Positions 15,032-26,626 of a stretch of 64,000 bases of DNA are shown piece after piece. Both the position numbers and the translations under genes were made by a program. The notes under the pieces are model-generated. The model saw only the letters and a program-made list of their open reading frames with translations. It searched no databases and had not been told where the DNA came from. Position 1 is the stretch's first letter; every line of letters starts with the position of its first letter. This DNA comes from Serratia sp. M24T3 (GTDB lineage: Bacteria; Pseudomonadota; Gammaproteobacteria; Enterobacterales; Enterobacteriaceae): assembly GCF_000257645.1 (NCBI RefSeq), contig NZ_AJHJ01000007.1:149741-213740 (forward strand). The letters are read 5' to 3'.

Positions 15032-15393
15032 TTTGCTTTAGCCCTGAAGACTACAAAGTTTGAATAGAGGAAACCAATGACTAAGCTGGTGATTGTGAAA
15101 CCTACCAGCGTGATGTATGGATTAAACTGCATTTCATCCGCGATGAATCCAAAAGCCAGGGCTACACATCCCATGAATCCAACATAAATAAAATAGCGAA
15201 AAGTTGTATGCTCGGCATTGAAAGTCCATTTAGCGTTAACAAAAAAGCTAAAAGTGACTGCGATGCAAAATCCAGCAAGGTTACTAATTGCCTGTGAGGC
15301 ATGCAAATAGTTGTACACAATGGCAAAAGTTAACCAATGCAACAATGTGTTAAACCCTCCCACCACACAATATTTGAATAGTAGTTTTAGCAT
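15028..15393 (-). CDS. gtrA: Lipid-linked sugar flippase GtrA-like
   Basis: This 121-residue protein has four hydrophobic segments and GtrA hallmarks ([54 protein letters not shown]). It is proposed to flip the bactoprenol-linked sugar across the inner membrane for the periplasmic transferase. I chose the ATG at 15393; the frame extends three codons further to a TTG. Confidence 0.9.
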   Translation of the reverse strand: MLKLLFKYCVVGGFNTLLHWLTFAIVYNYLHASQAISNLAGFCIAVTFSFFVNAKWTFNAEHTTFRYFIYVGFMGCVALAFGFIADEMQFNPYITLVGFTITSLVIGFLYSNFVVFRAKAK

Positions 15394-15498
15394 ATGAAGC
15401 AATCCATCTTTAATAAAAATAAATAATTCTTAACAAGGTTGATTATTTTCACCTTGAGTAAAGAAAGCCACTTGGGAGCGAACTCCCTCTGTTGCTGA

Positions 15499-17568
15499 TT
15501 ACTCAATTTCGATTTTCTTTATGCCAAATGCTAATTTTCTGGCATCGCCATCAGAATAGACATCCGAAGCTTTAATTGCATCTGGGAATTCGAATTCAAG
15601 TAGTACACTTTTACTTGTACTGTCTGACATGGTCGGTAATACGAAAGACATATTACTTTCCGTAGGCTGAGAGTTTGTAACATTGGCAAGTATGACGCCA
15701 TTTACTTTTATAATGACACGTTGCACAGGAGTTTTAGGTGATATGAATGGGTTATATGTTATTTTTATTTTTTGATTACCACCCTGTATAGGCAGAAGAA
15801 GGGAAGCTTTATTGCTCGCATTCCATACCCCCCAGCCTTCTTGAATTGACCAGCCGTTAGTTAATAAATTAAAACCCTTACCAAGTGATGTAAAATCAAA
15901 TATCTTAGATTTTTTTATACTAGAAGGATTATAAATCTTCTCACAGGCTAAGCAATTTTTAGCATTGGGTACTAGAACATAAACCCCATCGACTTTTGCA
16001 TAAACATCACCTTCACGGACGCTAATCATATCGAGCAGATTCTGATCCATCACATATATTGTGTCCGCGGGATAATTTCCATCTAACAATCCTCTCATTA
16101 CATCCTGATTCATTGACTCGGATTTAAGCACATCAAATCTTGCCATGTAAACATCATTAGTTTTTTTATGTGCATTTAAAGTAATAAAGGATAAATCCTT
16201 CCAATCTTTAGAAGAATTATTAAAAGGCACCCACCTTATTTTGTCATACATTTTAGCATTTACTGCCCAAAAATCACTTTTTAGGTTAGGCGTCCAGCTT
16301 GATTTTTTAATATCTGAAAATTGATTTTTAATTGCACTCCAGCCGTTATGAGTATCATAAATTTGTAGCGCAGTACAAAGTAGCAAGATAATAACAGCGT
16401 TATTTTTGCTGAAATTTCTCACTGTCAAACTAATAATAAAAATCACAAACAGATAAGTTACAGGCCAGAAGAAGCGACCGGATGCACGGAAAACCGAAGC
16501 GATTTTAAGAATAAACGATGGGAGCGGATAATGAATAACATAAGGCCCCAATGCTACTTTATTACTAAATGAAAATAATATAAAAAACACAACTGGCAAT
16601 ATTAAAAATAATTTATTTTTAAGTTTTCCTGAGGAAAAATAACGCGTTATATTTATCACATTCAATGATGCAAGTAAAATAAGTCCCACACCAAGATAGT
16701 TGAAACCCTCTCTTTCACCATCAGAGAAATTATGCGTGCTAAGATACACAGACCAACCATTTGCCAGAAATGGTGTTAAGACATTAGCGCGCCAATCTCC
16801 GAACCCTGCCCCCTCAGCACCATTGGCAACGGTAAAATACCCACTCATTATGCGAACAATAGCAATAGCGATAAAAATAGGTAATACCTTAAATGTTATT
16901 ATTCTCCAAAAATTTTCTTTTTTATCTGAAGCTATTTTTATTATTGCACCTATCCAGAACACGCATACCATCAAGGTTAAATATAAATGCACAAGCATTG
17001 AACAACATATTAGCAGTCCCCAAAGGAAAGTTTTGTCTCTCTTTTTTTCATCTAAGGTCACTAGTATGGCTGCAAGGATGAAAAAATGAGCCATCAGATT
17101 TAAATGTCCCACTCGATTTATCCATGCAGGGATAAACATCAAGAGTAAAGTCCCAGCCAATTTTATTAATGTATTTCCCGAATACCTTGCTACTATTTTC
17201 CAGGAAAAAACAGCTTGTAGTATCGAGCAAATAAGAATCCAGATCCCAAAGTATTGAAACTCTACTGGTAACCATCTAGAAATAGATTTAAAAATAATAG
17301 CTAAAAGTGGATTTGAGTCGGTATAAACTATTGCGTTACTTACCTCCAATCCAAAATTTGGGGATAAACCAACAATCGGGAAATTCCAAGGGGCTTCTCT
17401 AAAAAACTCCCACCCTAAATAACTTTGAGCCCAATCACCTCGTCCTAACCAATTAATATGGATCGGATTTAGCATCTCATTACCAAAAACAATAAAATAA
17501 AATGCTATCCCAATTAATAACGAAATAATAAAACCGAAGCATGCATCCTTATCGTTGATTTTTTTCAA
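15499..17568 (-). CDS. Large membrane glycan-modifying protein (DUF6311-like, GtrC role)
   Basis: The 689-residue protein has about ten hydrophobic segments in its first ~420 residues and a soluble, mostly periplasmic C-terminus. The start (HINWLGRGDWAQSYLGWEFFREAPWNFPIVG) resembles the DUF6311 membrane glycosyltransferase-like family. As first gene of a gtr-type operon, it is the likely transferase that moves the flipped sugar onto the surface polysaccharide. The gene is visibly AT-rich against the his genes, which suggests acquisition. The start is TTG at 17568, with GGGCGG upstream. Specificity is unknown. Confidence 0.8.
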   Translation of the reverse strand: MKKINDKDACFGFIISLLIGIAFYFIVFGNEMLNPIHINWLGRGDWAQSYLGWEFFREAPWNFPIVGLSPNFGLEVSNAIVYTDSNPLLAIIFKSISRWLPVEFQYFGIWILICSILQAVFSWKIVARYSGNTLIKLAGTLLLMFIPAWINRVGHLNLMAHFFILAAILVTLDEKKRDKTFLWGLLICCSMLVHLYLTLMVCVFWIGAIIKIASDKKENFWRIITFKVLPIFIAIAIVRIMSGYFTVANGAEGAGFGDWRANVLTPFLANGWSVYLSTHNFSDGEREGFNYLGVGLILLASLNVINITRYFSSGKLKNKLFLILPVVFFILFSFSNKVALGPYVIHYPLPSFILKIASVFRASGRFFWPVTYLFVIFIISLTVRNFSKNNAVIILLLCTALQIYDTHNGWSAIKNQFSDIKKSSWTPNLKSDFWAVNAKMYDKIRWVPFNNSSKDWKDLSFITLNAHKKTNDVYMARFDVLKSESMNQDVMRGLLDGNYPADTIYVMDQNLLDMISVREGDVYAKVDGVYVLVPNAKNCLACEKIYNPSSIKKSKIFDFTSLGKGFNLLTNGWSIQEGWGVWNASNKASLLLPIQGGNQKIKITYNPFISPKTPVQRVIIKVNGVILANVTNSQPTESNMSFVLPTMSDSTSKSVLLEFEFPDAIKASDVYSDGDARKLAFGIKKIEIE

Positions 17569-17573
17569 AATAT

Positions 17574-17584
17574 TACCGCCCTTG
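17574..17584 (-). promoter_or_regulatory. ops-like sequence upstream of the gtr-type operon
   Basis: CAAGGGCGGTA here is identical over 11 bases to the core of the JUMPstart/ops element at 32949-32959. The next bases differ (AT instead of GC), and the rest of JUMPstart is absent. It also acts as the ribosome-binding region of the DUF6311-like gene, so the match could be coincidental. Confidence 0.3.
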
Positions 17585-17703
17585 AAATTTATAATAATAA
17601 TTTATAGGTTTGTAACAAACAATACATAGATTTACCAATGGTGTCCAAAGGTAAATGTCAATAAGACAATTATTATTTAATTTAGGGAGGAAATTAGTAA
17701 AAA

Positions 17704-17732
17704 AAAACCAGGCTAAAATCAGCCTGGTTTTT
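17704..17732. terminator. Bidirectional terminator after gnd
   Basis: AAAACCAGGCT (17704-17714) and AGCCTGGTTTT (17721-17731) form an 11-bp stem with a 6-nt loop. T-runs follow on both strands, so it ends gnd (leftward) and would work for rightward transcription too. Confidence 0.88.
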
Positions 17733-17775
17733 ATACTAAGTGGAAATATCTATCCACTAAAGCCTATAAATAAAT

Positions 17776-19185
17776 TTATTCCATCCACTCGGTATGGAAC
17801 ACGCCTTCTTTATCGATGCGTTTGTAAGTATGTGCACCGAAGTAGTCACGCTGTGCCTGGATCAGGTTAGCTGGCAGGAACTCACTGCGATAGCTATCGT
17901 AGTAGTTGATTGCAGCAGAGAACGTTGGCGTCGGGATACCGTTCTGAACGGCATAAGACACCACGTCACGCAGCGCTTGCTGGTATTCGTCAGCGATATT
18001 TTTGAAGTAAGGAGCCAGCAGCAGGTTAGCAATTGACGCGTTTTCTTCATAAGCATCGGTGATTTTCTGCAGGAACTGAGCACGGATGATGCAGCCCGCA
18101 CGGAAGATCTTGGCGATTTCGCCGTAATGCAGATCCCAGTTGTTCTCGTCAGATGCCGCTTTCAGCTGTGAGAAGCCTTGAGCGTAAGAAACGATTTTAC
18201 CCAGGTACAGAGCACGACGTACTTTCTCGATGAAGTCTGCTTTCTCGCCTTCATAGGCCTTCACTTTAGGACCAGTCAGCACTTTAGAAGCGGCAACACG
18301 CTGATCTTTCAGAGAAGAAAGGTAACGAGCAAATACGGACTCGGTGATCAGAGACAGTGGCTCGCCGAGGTCCAGAGAACTCTGGCTGGTCCACTTACCG
18401 GTGCCTTTGTTGGCAGCTTCGTCAAGGATCACATCAACCAGGTATTTGCCGTCTTCGTCTTTCTTGGTGAAGATGTCTTTGGTGATGTCGATCAGGTAGC
18501 TGCTCAGCTCGCCCTTGTTCCATTCAACGAAGGTGCTGGCCAGCTCTTCATTGCTCAGGTTCAGGGACTGTTTCAGCAGAGAATAAGCTTCAGCGATCAG
18601 CTGCATGTCGCCGTATTCGATACCGTTGTGAACCATTTTAACGTAGTGGCCAGCACCGTCAGCACCGATGTAAGCTACGCAAGCGTCGCCGTCGTCAGCG
18701 CGAGCAGCGATCTGCTCAAGGATTGGTGCAACCAGTTCATACGCTTCTTTCTGACCGCCAGGCATGATTGAAGGGCCTTTCAGTGCGCCTTCTTCGCCAC
18801 CGGAAACACCGGTACCGATAAAGTTGAAGCCTTGGTCAGACAGTTCTTTGTTACGACGAATGGTGTCTTTGTAGAAGGTGTTGCCGCCATCAATGAGGAT
18901 GTCACCTTTATCAAGGTGTGGTGTGAGGGAGGCGATAGTTTTATCTGTCGCTTCACCTGCTTTCACCATCAGCAGAATACGGCGTGGTTTTTCCAGTGAC
19001 TCAACAAACGCTTCGACGGTGTGGTGTGGAACGAGATTTTTACCCGGATTCTCAGCGATAACTTCATCAGTCTTGTCGCTTGAACGGTTAAAAATAGCAA
19101 CGGAATAACCACGGCTTTCAATGTTAAGCGCCAGGTTACGACCCATTACCGCCATACCAACGACGCCGATCTGTTGTTTGGACAT
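17776..19185 (-). CDS. gnd: 6-phosphogluconate dehydrogenase, decarboxylating
   Basis: This 469-residue enzyme of the pentose phosphate pathway makes ribulose 5-phosphate, CO2 and NADPH. It has the NADP motif [36 protein letters not shown], and the catalytic lysine/asparagine region [16 protein letters not shown]. The ATG at 19185 has AGGAGT upstream. The gene is the classic right boundary of enteric O-antigen clusters, and that is its position here. Confidence 0.98.
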   Translation of the reverse strand: MSKQQIGVVGMAVMGRNLALNIESRGYSVAIFNRSSDKTDEVIAENPGKNLVPHHTVEAFVESLEKPRRILLMVKAGEATDKTIASLTPHLDKGDILIDGGNTFYKDTIRRNKELSDQGFNFIGTGVSGGEEGALKGPSIMPGGQKEAYELVAPILEQIAARADDGDACVAYIGADGAGHYVKMVHNGIEYGDMQLIAEAYSLLKQSLNLSNEELASTFVEWNKGELSSYLIDITKDIFTKKDEDGKYLVDVILDEAANKGTGKWTSQSSLDLGEPLSLITESVFARYLSSLKDQRVAASKVLTGPKVKAYEGEKADFIEKVRRALYLGKIVSYAQGFSQLKAASDENNWDLHYGEIAKIFRAGCIIRAQFLQKITDAYEENASIANLLLAPYFKNIADEYQQALRDVVSYAVQNGIPTPTFSAAINYYDSYRSEFLPANLIQAQRDYFGAHTYKRIDKEGVFHTEWME

Positions 19186-19559
19186 TAGCAACTCCTGTCA
19201 GAAATAGTTGATAGCCCGGTGAGGCTCAAACCCCTGTTCTTAGTAGGTTTATTTTCACCGCGCCATACAAATGAACCCAAGCATTGTACATCAGAATGAC
19301 TGAGGGTGTACCTATCGCAGCCATAACTATCGCAACCAAATATTTTGTAGGTGCAATACAGCGTAGTACAGCCTCAATCACTATGCCGAGCACTCATTAC
19401 TTTACCGGTAACACGAGAAAATTGCAGGTCAAAAAGAGCGATGAAACGATTAAACAACAATTTATTAACCTAATTAATCATCCTCTAATATCGCATTCAG
19501 TAGATTCAAAACTTCCAGGAAGTACTGAAAAGTCAATAACTTCACCTAAACAGGCGGCA
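19186..19559. other. Intergenic region between O-antigen cluster and gnd
   Basis: About 370 bp without a convincing gene. It should hold the gnd promoter and the ribosome-binding site AGGAGT just before 19185. I see no clear terminator for the O-antigen operon, so some readthrough into gnd is possible. A 97-codon plus-strand frame here shows no family features. Confidence 0.6.
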
Positions 19560-20681
19560 TCATGCTTTAGAAATTAACTTTTCATAAATCTTAGTATATT
19601 GCTCCACCATTTTCTCTGCGGTGAATAATTGTTCAAACCGCTCATTGGCTGCAATACCAAATTGACACGACTGCTCGGGATTCGACCATATTCTGTCCAT
19701 TGCACGCCTCAAGGCGAGCGGGTCCTCAGGCGGTACAACCAATCCGGTGACTTCGTTGATGTTAATATAAGTCGTTCCAGTGCCAATTTCGCAAGAGATT
19801 GCAGGCTTGGAATACAGCGAAGCCTCGATAAGCGAAATACCGAAAGCCTCAGAACGCAGGTGTGACGGAAATACCAGACAGGTTGAAAGCTCAAGCAGTG
19901 CGGTTTTATCTTCATCCTGTAATGCGCCCAGGAAATGAATATTATCCACACCATATTTTTTGGCCTGGTCTTTTAATTCACTCTCGATTGGTCCGCTGCC
20001 GATAAGGACGATGGGATAATCTGAATTCTTTGCCGCTTCGATGAGCGTATGTAGCCCTTTATAATAGCGGAAAGTTCCAACAAACAGGAAAAATCCGTTT
20101 GGGAACCTTTGACGCCACTTTTCTTTTATTTCGGCAGATGCGTTATTATAAAATTTCTTATCCAAACCGTAAGGAATAACATAAACTTTATCTTTAAACT
20201 TTTGCAGCACGCTGCTGCTTTCAACATAATTAGGTGAAGCTGCAACAATACAGTCAGCATCCCCTAAGAATTTATTCATTAATGGAATATAAAGATTTAA
20301 CAAAAACTTCTGTTTGACAATATCAGAGTGATAACTTACTACAGTAGGCTTATTGATCCCTGCGCCATAATGCAACAAATCCATAAACGGATAAGGGAAA
20401 TGGTAGTGAATAATATCTGCATCTGCAGCAAGCTTTTTAAACTCACCAAAAGCTTTGAGGGAGAATGGAGTTGAAGCCACTTCGATTTGGGTTTTAACCC
20501 GATAGCTAGAATGATTTTCAATGGATGTCGGATTAATTCCAATCTCATTACTGGTAAGAGTAAATACTGTTGAAATAGTTCCGCGTTGAGCTCCCCCTTC
20601 AGAAAGCTGGTAGATAACCTGTTCAATGCCACCAAAAGAATCTGGGTAATAGGTTTTGTAGCAATGTAGAACTTTAATCAT
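19560..20681 (-). CDS. GT4-family glycosyltransferase (WbpZ/WbdC-like)
   Basis: The 373-residue cytoplasmic enzyme begins [26 protein letters not shown], typical of GT4 transferases. It has FVGTFRYYKGLHTLIEAA and the nucleotide-sugar glutamate motif SEAFGISLIEA. The start ATG at 20681 overlaps the upstream transferase by 8 bases, and the longer open frame to 20759 lies inside that gene. By analogy to A-band/O8-type clusters it may add the first D-rhamnose or mannose of the adaptor. Exact linkage is unknown. Confidence 0.85.
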   Translation of the reverse strand: MIKVLHCYKTYYPDSFGGIEQVIYQLSEGGAQRGTISTVFTLTSNEIGINPTSIENHSSYRVKTQIEVASTPFSLKAFGEFKKLAADADIIHYHFPYPFMDLLHYGAGINKPTVVSYHSDIVKQKFLLNLYIPLMNKFLGDADCIVAASPNYVESSSVLQKFKDKVYVIPYGLDKKFYNNASAEIKEKWRQRFPNGFFLFVGTFRYYKGLHTLIEAAKNSDYPIVLIGSGPIESELKDQAKKYGVDNIHFLGALQDEDKTALLELSTCLVFPSHLRSEAFGISLIEASLYSKPAISCEIGTGTTYININEVTGLVVPPEDPLALRRAMDRIWSNPEQSCQFGIAANERFEQLFTAEKMVEQYTKIYEKLISKA

Positions 20682-21822
20682 AAATTTCTGATACCTGAGT
20701 GTAGGCTTGAATGGTTTTTTCGGCACAGTGTTCCCATGAGAATGCTTTAGCCCGTTCAATACCTGCTGATATCATGCGTTGCTCAACATTGAAGTCTTGA
20801 ATAATGAGATTAATAGATTCAGCGTAGCCCTGAACATCATAGGGTTCGTGCATTAAAGCCGCTTGACCAACGACTTCAGGTAACGAACTTGCATTGGAAC
20901 AAATAACGGGAATACCTGAGGCCATTGCTTCAAGCACCGGCAATCCAAACCCTTCATAAATTGATGGGAACAAAAAGCCTTTGGCAGCAGAATAGAGCAG
21001 AGGTAAATCTTCAGAGGCCGTGTAGCCAAGATATTTTAACCATCCCTCGTCGTTGCCCTTCTTGAAAAGCCTGAAAAGCTCTTCGTTCTCCCAGCCTTTA
21101 TAACCGCTAATCACCAAAGGAAAATTAGTTTTTGTTATCAGGTCGAGGCGATCATAAGCCTGCAATAAAGTCAGAATGTTTTTACGCGGCTCAATAGTAC
21201 CGGTATATAAAAAGAATTGTTTATAACTAAGTTGGTATTTAGATAATACCGGTTGTACTTCGGACTCGAGTCTTGGAGCGAAAAACCCACTACTGGCCAA
21301 AGGAGCAACAACCACGTTATTTAAATCGGTATCAAAGTATTCAATTAATTCTTTTTTAGTATATTCGGAATCAGTAACTAATACTTTGGCACGAGCTACA
21401 GTTTTCTTCAATTCTTTCTGCATTAAATGCACACGACCAGCAGGATGAAATTCTGGCCAGTGAAATACAGAAAGATCGTGAAACGTTGCTACACTCTTAC
21501 CGATATTGGGTGGAATATAATAATTGGGACTGTGGAAAATATGCTCTTCCTGTTTACTTAATACATATGATTTTGCGTAAGGATAAGTGATACGATAAAT
21601 CTCACTGACAATACGACTTTTCTGCAAATGCCTTTTCAATCCTTGCCCTGTGTTACCTGTCTCGCTGGCAATCGGTAACGTTTTGGTGATAGATAAGCCG
21701 TGAAGATATGATAAGTCCACACTCTGGCTGTTTTCAAGCTGTTTTGCCAGCTCGAACGCATAGCGCCCGATGCCGGTTAAAGGGAACTTTACGCAGTCAG
21801 TGGAAAGGATTATTTTAAGCAT
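20674..21822 (-). CDS. GT4-family glycosyltransferase (WbpY/WbdB-like)
   Basis: This 382-residue transferase has an N-terminal [37 protein letters not shown], and the C-terminal motif [19 protein letters not shown] (E-x7-E) that binds the nucleotide sugar. It uses GDP-D-rhamnose or GDP-mannose on the evidence of the neighbouring gmd/rmd and manBC. Its start overlaps the rmd stop (TAATG), so it is translationally coupled. Confidence 0.87.
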   Translation of the reverse strand: MLKIILSTDCVKFPLTGIGRYAFELAKQLENSQSVDLSYLHGLSITKTLPIASETGNTGQGLKRHLQKSRIVSEIYRITYPYAKSYVLSKQEEHIFHSPNYYIPPNIGKSVATFHDLSVFHWPEFHPAGRVHLMQKELKKTVARAKVLVTDSEYTKKELIEYFDTDLNNVVVAPLASSGFFAPRLESEVQPVLSKYQLSYKQFFLYTGTIEPRKNILTLLQAYDRLDLITKTNFPLVISGYKGWENEELFRLFKKGNDEGWLKYLGYTASEDLPLLYSAAKGFLFPSIYEGFGLPVLEAMASGIPVICSNASSLPEVVGQAALMHEPYDVQGYAESINLIIQDFNVEQRMISAGIERAKAFSWEHCAEKTIQAYTQVSEIYD

Positions 21823-22720
21823 TAGTTATTAAGCATCCAGAGCAGTGTATCTTTCAATTCGATTTTTTCAGGCAAGACTTTACATGTCGACTGTAAATGA
21901 TGAGTATCACCACATAGTTCTTTAATTTCATTCTTTCTGACGAATAGCGGATTAACCTGCACTTCAATCTTGTGCCCGGTGATCTCTTCGCACAAAGAAA
22001 TGATAGCCCGCAGCGAATACATTTCACCAGAAGCAACGTTAAATGTTCCACCAAATGCCTGAGACTTTATCAGGGCATGATAAACAGCAGTAACGTAACG
22101 AACATCTGAGAAATCACGCCATACGTCGATATTACCTAACTCAATAGTCGGTGAACGTCTTTTAAAATGATCCACTATTTTAGGGATCAGGAAATTAGTC
22201 GCCTGCCCTTCACCGGTATAATTGAAAGGTCGAGTAATAATAATCGGCAGCTTGTCAGAATACATTTTCGCAACGTATTCCATAGCAATTTTACTGACCG
22301 CATAATCATTGGCCGGGTTAAGCTCGGTGTCTTCACGTAAACGCCCTTCTGCCGCATTGCCGTATACGTTGGCACTGCTGGCGATAAGCACCGCTTCTGG
22401 ATGATGGGAACATTCAACCAGTGCCTGAAGCAGGTTTCGCGTTCCACAGACATTAACATTATAAAACGCATTAATATCGGCATGGCCTACAAACGCTATT
22501 GCAGCCAGGTGCACAACAACATCAGGTTTGATTTTTTCAATGGTGGACTTAGTCGCTTCAGAATTGGTCAGATCTACCGTTTCATAATTGACTAATGATT
22601 GGGATGGCTGCGTACCAAGTCCGAAGACCTGATATCCGGCAGCCGATAGCTCGGCTGCCATGAAATGGCCTGTAAATCCCTTAATCCCAGTGATTAAAGC
22701 TATTTTGCCATTTGTAGTCA

Positions 22721-22721
<1 letters not shown>
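21822..22721 (-). CDS. rmd: GDP-6-deoxy-D-mannose reductase
   Basis: This 299-residue extended SDR has the NADP motif ITGIKGFTGHFMAAEL, a serine-rich stretch (VLIASSANVYGNA) and catalytic Tyr-Lys in NDYAVSKIAMEY. It reduces GDP-4-dehydro-6-deoxy-D-mannose to GDP-D-rhamnose. Adjacent gmd supplies its substrate. Other products (GDP-L-fucose, GDP-perosamine) are less likely: the sequence lacks the Fcl/GMER look and no aminotransferase is present. Confidence 0.87.
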
Positions 22722-24102
<1,381 letters not shown>

Positions 24103-26604
24103 CTATAAAGGCAGCTGCTTCAACAGTTGCTCAGTACTCTCTCGCCAGCTCAACCAGCTGATAGCTGAAGATTTCGGGACGTTACCCTGTTTAGAATCCT
24201 CAATCCAGGTAATGAGCACATCGCTTAACACTTTAGCCTCTGTCCCCTTGAAGTAGGTTGCGTGCTCGGCAGCAATTTCCTTAAATACGGGAATATCACG
24301 AATAATGAGTGGCAAATCTTTCTGTGCCGCCTCAATCAAAGGCAGGCCAAAACCTTCAGCAAAAGAAGGAACCAACAGTGCACTCGACTGGTCATACAGC
24401 ATTTCAAGGAATTCGTCACTGATACCGTTTAGCCAGAACAGCTGCTTGTTTAGCTGTGGGTGCTTACGTATCTTTTCGGCTAATTCCTCCACCGCCCAGC
24501 CCTGCTTGCCTACGATGACCAGATTGCACTTAACTCCTTTAGCCCACAGCAGCTCACAGGCCTCTAAAGCTTGCTGATGACCTTTGCGAGGCTCAATAGT
24601 GCTCACAATCAGAAAACTTTCACGCTGTTGTATAGCCGACAGAACCTGCGCTGCATTTTCGGGCATGCCCTTGCTCGGCATGCTGGCGTCAAGATCGGCC
24701 CCCAAATGGAAGCTTTTCACTGTTAAATAAGGATTTATAGCGATGATTTCACGCTGCTTGTCGAGCCATTCGCGAACTTCATCAGCCACGCTTTCTGAAA
24801 TACAGACCAGACCATCGGCGTGCTGAGCCAAAGAGGCAAGCCACGCAGGAAAGACCCGCTGAATGCTCTCTGCTGCCCACTTAGGCTGTGAGATCGGAAT
24901 AATATCGTAGACCACAAAGTGAACTTGGGCACCGGTGCGGCGAATTTTATCCAACTGCGAATTTAAATAAGGGAAAAGATGCGCGGTTAGGTCAAGCACC
25001 AGCATCACATCGCCCTTAGTAAATAGCACGGCCTCATCTTCGCCGCGTGTCGAACCAAATTTTGAATTCTGATAGGCGTTAGCGTAATGATAGTTGTTGC
25101 CCATTTTGCAATAAACGGGGCGGACTTCGTATCCCGGTAAGCTCATCCTCAACAGGCAGGATAATACGCTTCTGACAACCCGCTGAATGCCTGTAGCCGC
25201 ATCGTGCTCAACCAACACGGAAACGTCAACCAGTAGTTTCTTTTTATGACCGACAAAGCTATTTTGTGCCAAGGCCCAGGCCGTGCCTAAACGGTCTTCA
25301 TCATCGAGAGCGTCAATAGCCCGAAAAGCGTGAATGGACTGCGCAAGCAAGGCATCATTGTCTACCGACGGCTTTTCAACATTGTCCGCCAAGGCTTTTT
25401 CAAACGCTGCCAAAGACAATTCGGCACTGCGTTGCCAAGAGAATTTTGTTGCCTGAATAGCCGCGTGGGCGACTAACTCACTATGGAAAGACTCATCCGT
25501 TAGCCCACGCTCCATCAGGGCAGCCATTTCGCCTGTGTTTCTGGGGTTAAACATCGCCCCTTCCCAACCTATTACCTCGGGTAAACTGGTTAAGTTAGAG
25601 GAAATAGTTGCGGCTCCGCAACTCATGGCCTCAAGCGGTGGTAATCCAAATCCCTCATGTATAGACGGGAATACAAACAGGCGACAAATATTATACAGGC
25701 CGATCAAGTCTTCATCTGAAAGGTAGCCGGTAAAGACAATCTGTCCAGTGGGTACGCTGTGTTTTTTTGCCACATCAAGCAGATAGCTTCGATTATGCGG
25801 CTTGATTTGACAGGCTAATACCAGGCTGTATTGTTCACGAACGGCACGAGGAAGTTTACCGTAGGCCTCAATCAGTGCATCGATGTTTTTACGTGGTTCA
25901 ACCACGCCGATGGTCATCAGAAACTCACCCGGAATATGATATTTCTGGCGCAGGGATTGGCGTTCGGCGTCGCTTAAGTCCAAAACACAAAATTCATCAT
26001 CAACCGCAGAAGAAATTGCCTGAATTTTCTCAGGTGCAACCTGAGTATACTTTTCCAACTCGTTGACCACGGAATTAGAAATAGACAGCACGCCGTAAGA
26101 GTTTTCAAACTCTTTTACTTTATCCATGTAAAACTCATGGAAGAGTTTATCACTAAGGTAGACCGCCGGATTCATTAGCGGGATCAGATCATAGCAAATA
26201 GAGAAGGTTTTCCAGCCACGATCTGTTTCAGATATTGACACAACGAAATTATCGCTAAAGCCTTCAAAGAAGGTAGTAACTAATACGATATCAGGATTGA
26301 TATTTGCAATAGCATGATCGCGATTAATCTTTGCAGACTTCAAACGCTCATGGTTAGACTTGTCACTAAAATGCGTCGGCATATGCGCTGAAAACACATA
26401 CATATCTGCAGGATCAATCAAATTACTGTATAAATTTTTAACGTCATTGATATTATTAATATCATACATGCCATTAATTAAAATAGAAACTTTATGCTCT
26501 TTCGAAATACGTATAATAGCTTTAGTTAAAGAAACACTGTAGCGCCCTATTCCACGAAAACGACTTTCAGATTGACAGCCTTGAAGGTCAATTAAAATAT
26601 GCAA
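24103..26604 (-). CDS. Two-domain GT4 glycosyltransferase (WbdA/WbpX-like polymerase)
   Basis: The 833-residue protein contains two GT4 modules. The first spans about 1-400, with IGVVEPRKNIDALIEAY and EGFGLPPLE at 317-325. The second spans about 450-833, with VSTIEPRKGHQQALEA and EGFGLPLIE at 750-758. Both E-x7-E motifs are intact, so both sites are probably active. This is the architecture of enzymes that extend homopolymeric O-chains with alternating linkages in the cytoplasm before ABC export. It most likely polymerises D-rhamnose (or mannose). Confidence 0.88.
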   Translation of the reverse strand: MHILIDLQGCQSESRFRGIGRYSVSLTKAIIRISKEHKVSILINGMYDINNINDVKNLYSNLIDPADMYVFSAHMPTHFSDKSNHERLKSAKINRDHAIANINPDIVLVTTFFEGFSDNFVVSISETDRGWKTFSICYDLIPLMNPAVYLSDKLFHEFYMDKVKEFENSYGVLSISNSVVNELEKYTQVAPEKIQAISSAVDDEFCVLDLSDAERQSLRQKYHIPGEFLMTIGVVEPRKNIDALIEAYGKLPRAVREQYSLVLACQIKPHNRSYLLDVAKKHSVPTGQIVFTGYLSDEDLIGLYNICRLFVFPSIHEGFGLPPLEAMSCGAATISSNLTSLPEVIGWEGAMFNPRNTGEMAALMERGLTDESFHSELVAHAAIQATKFSWQRSAELSLAAFEKALADNVEKPSVDNDALLAQSIHAFRAIDALDDEDRLGTAWALAQNSFVGHKKKLLVDVSVLVEHDAATGIQRVVRSVLSCLLRMSLPGYEVRPVYCKMGNNYHYANAYQNSKFGSTRGEDEAVLFTKGDVMLVLDLTAHLFPYLNSQLDKIRRTGAQVHFVVYDIIPISQPKWAAESIQRVFPAWLASLAQHADGLVCISESVADEVREWLDKQREIIAINPYLTVKSFHLGADLDASMPSKGMPENAAQVLSAIQQRESFLIVSTIEPRKGHQQALEACELLWAKGVKCNLVIVGKQGWAVEELAEKIRKHPQLNKQLFWLNGISDEFLEMLYDQSSALLVPSFAEGFGLPLIEAAQKDLPLIIRDIPVFKEIAAEHATYFKGTEAKVLSDVLITWIEDSKQGNVPKSSAISWLSWRESTEQLLKQLPL

Positions 26605-26626
26605 AGTATCTTACCTCAAGTTCTAT

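Noticed and set aside
14120..17568. Prophage carrying the gtr genes
   Set aside because: No integrase, structural phage gene, attachment repeat or tRNA is visible nearby; only the Gtr-type genes themselves resemble phage cargo.
19284..19577. 97-codon plus-strand frame before the O-antigen cluster
   Set aside because: It shows no domain and overlaps the end of a convergent glycosyltransferase gene.
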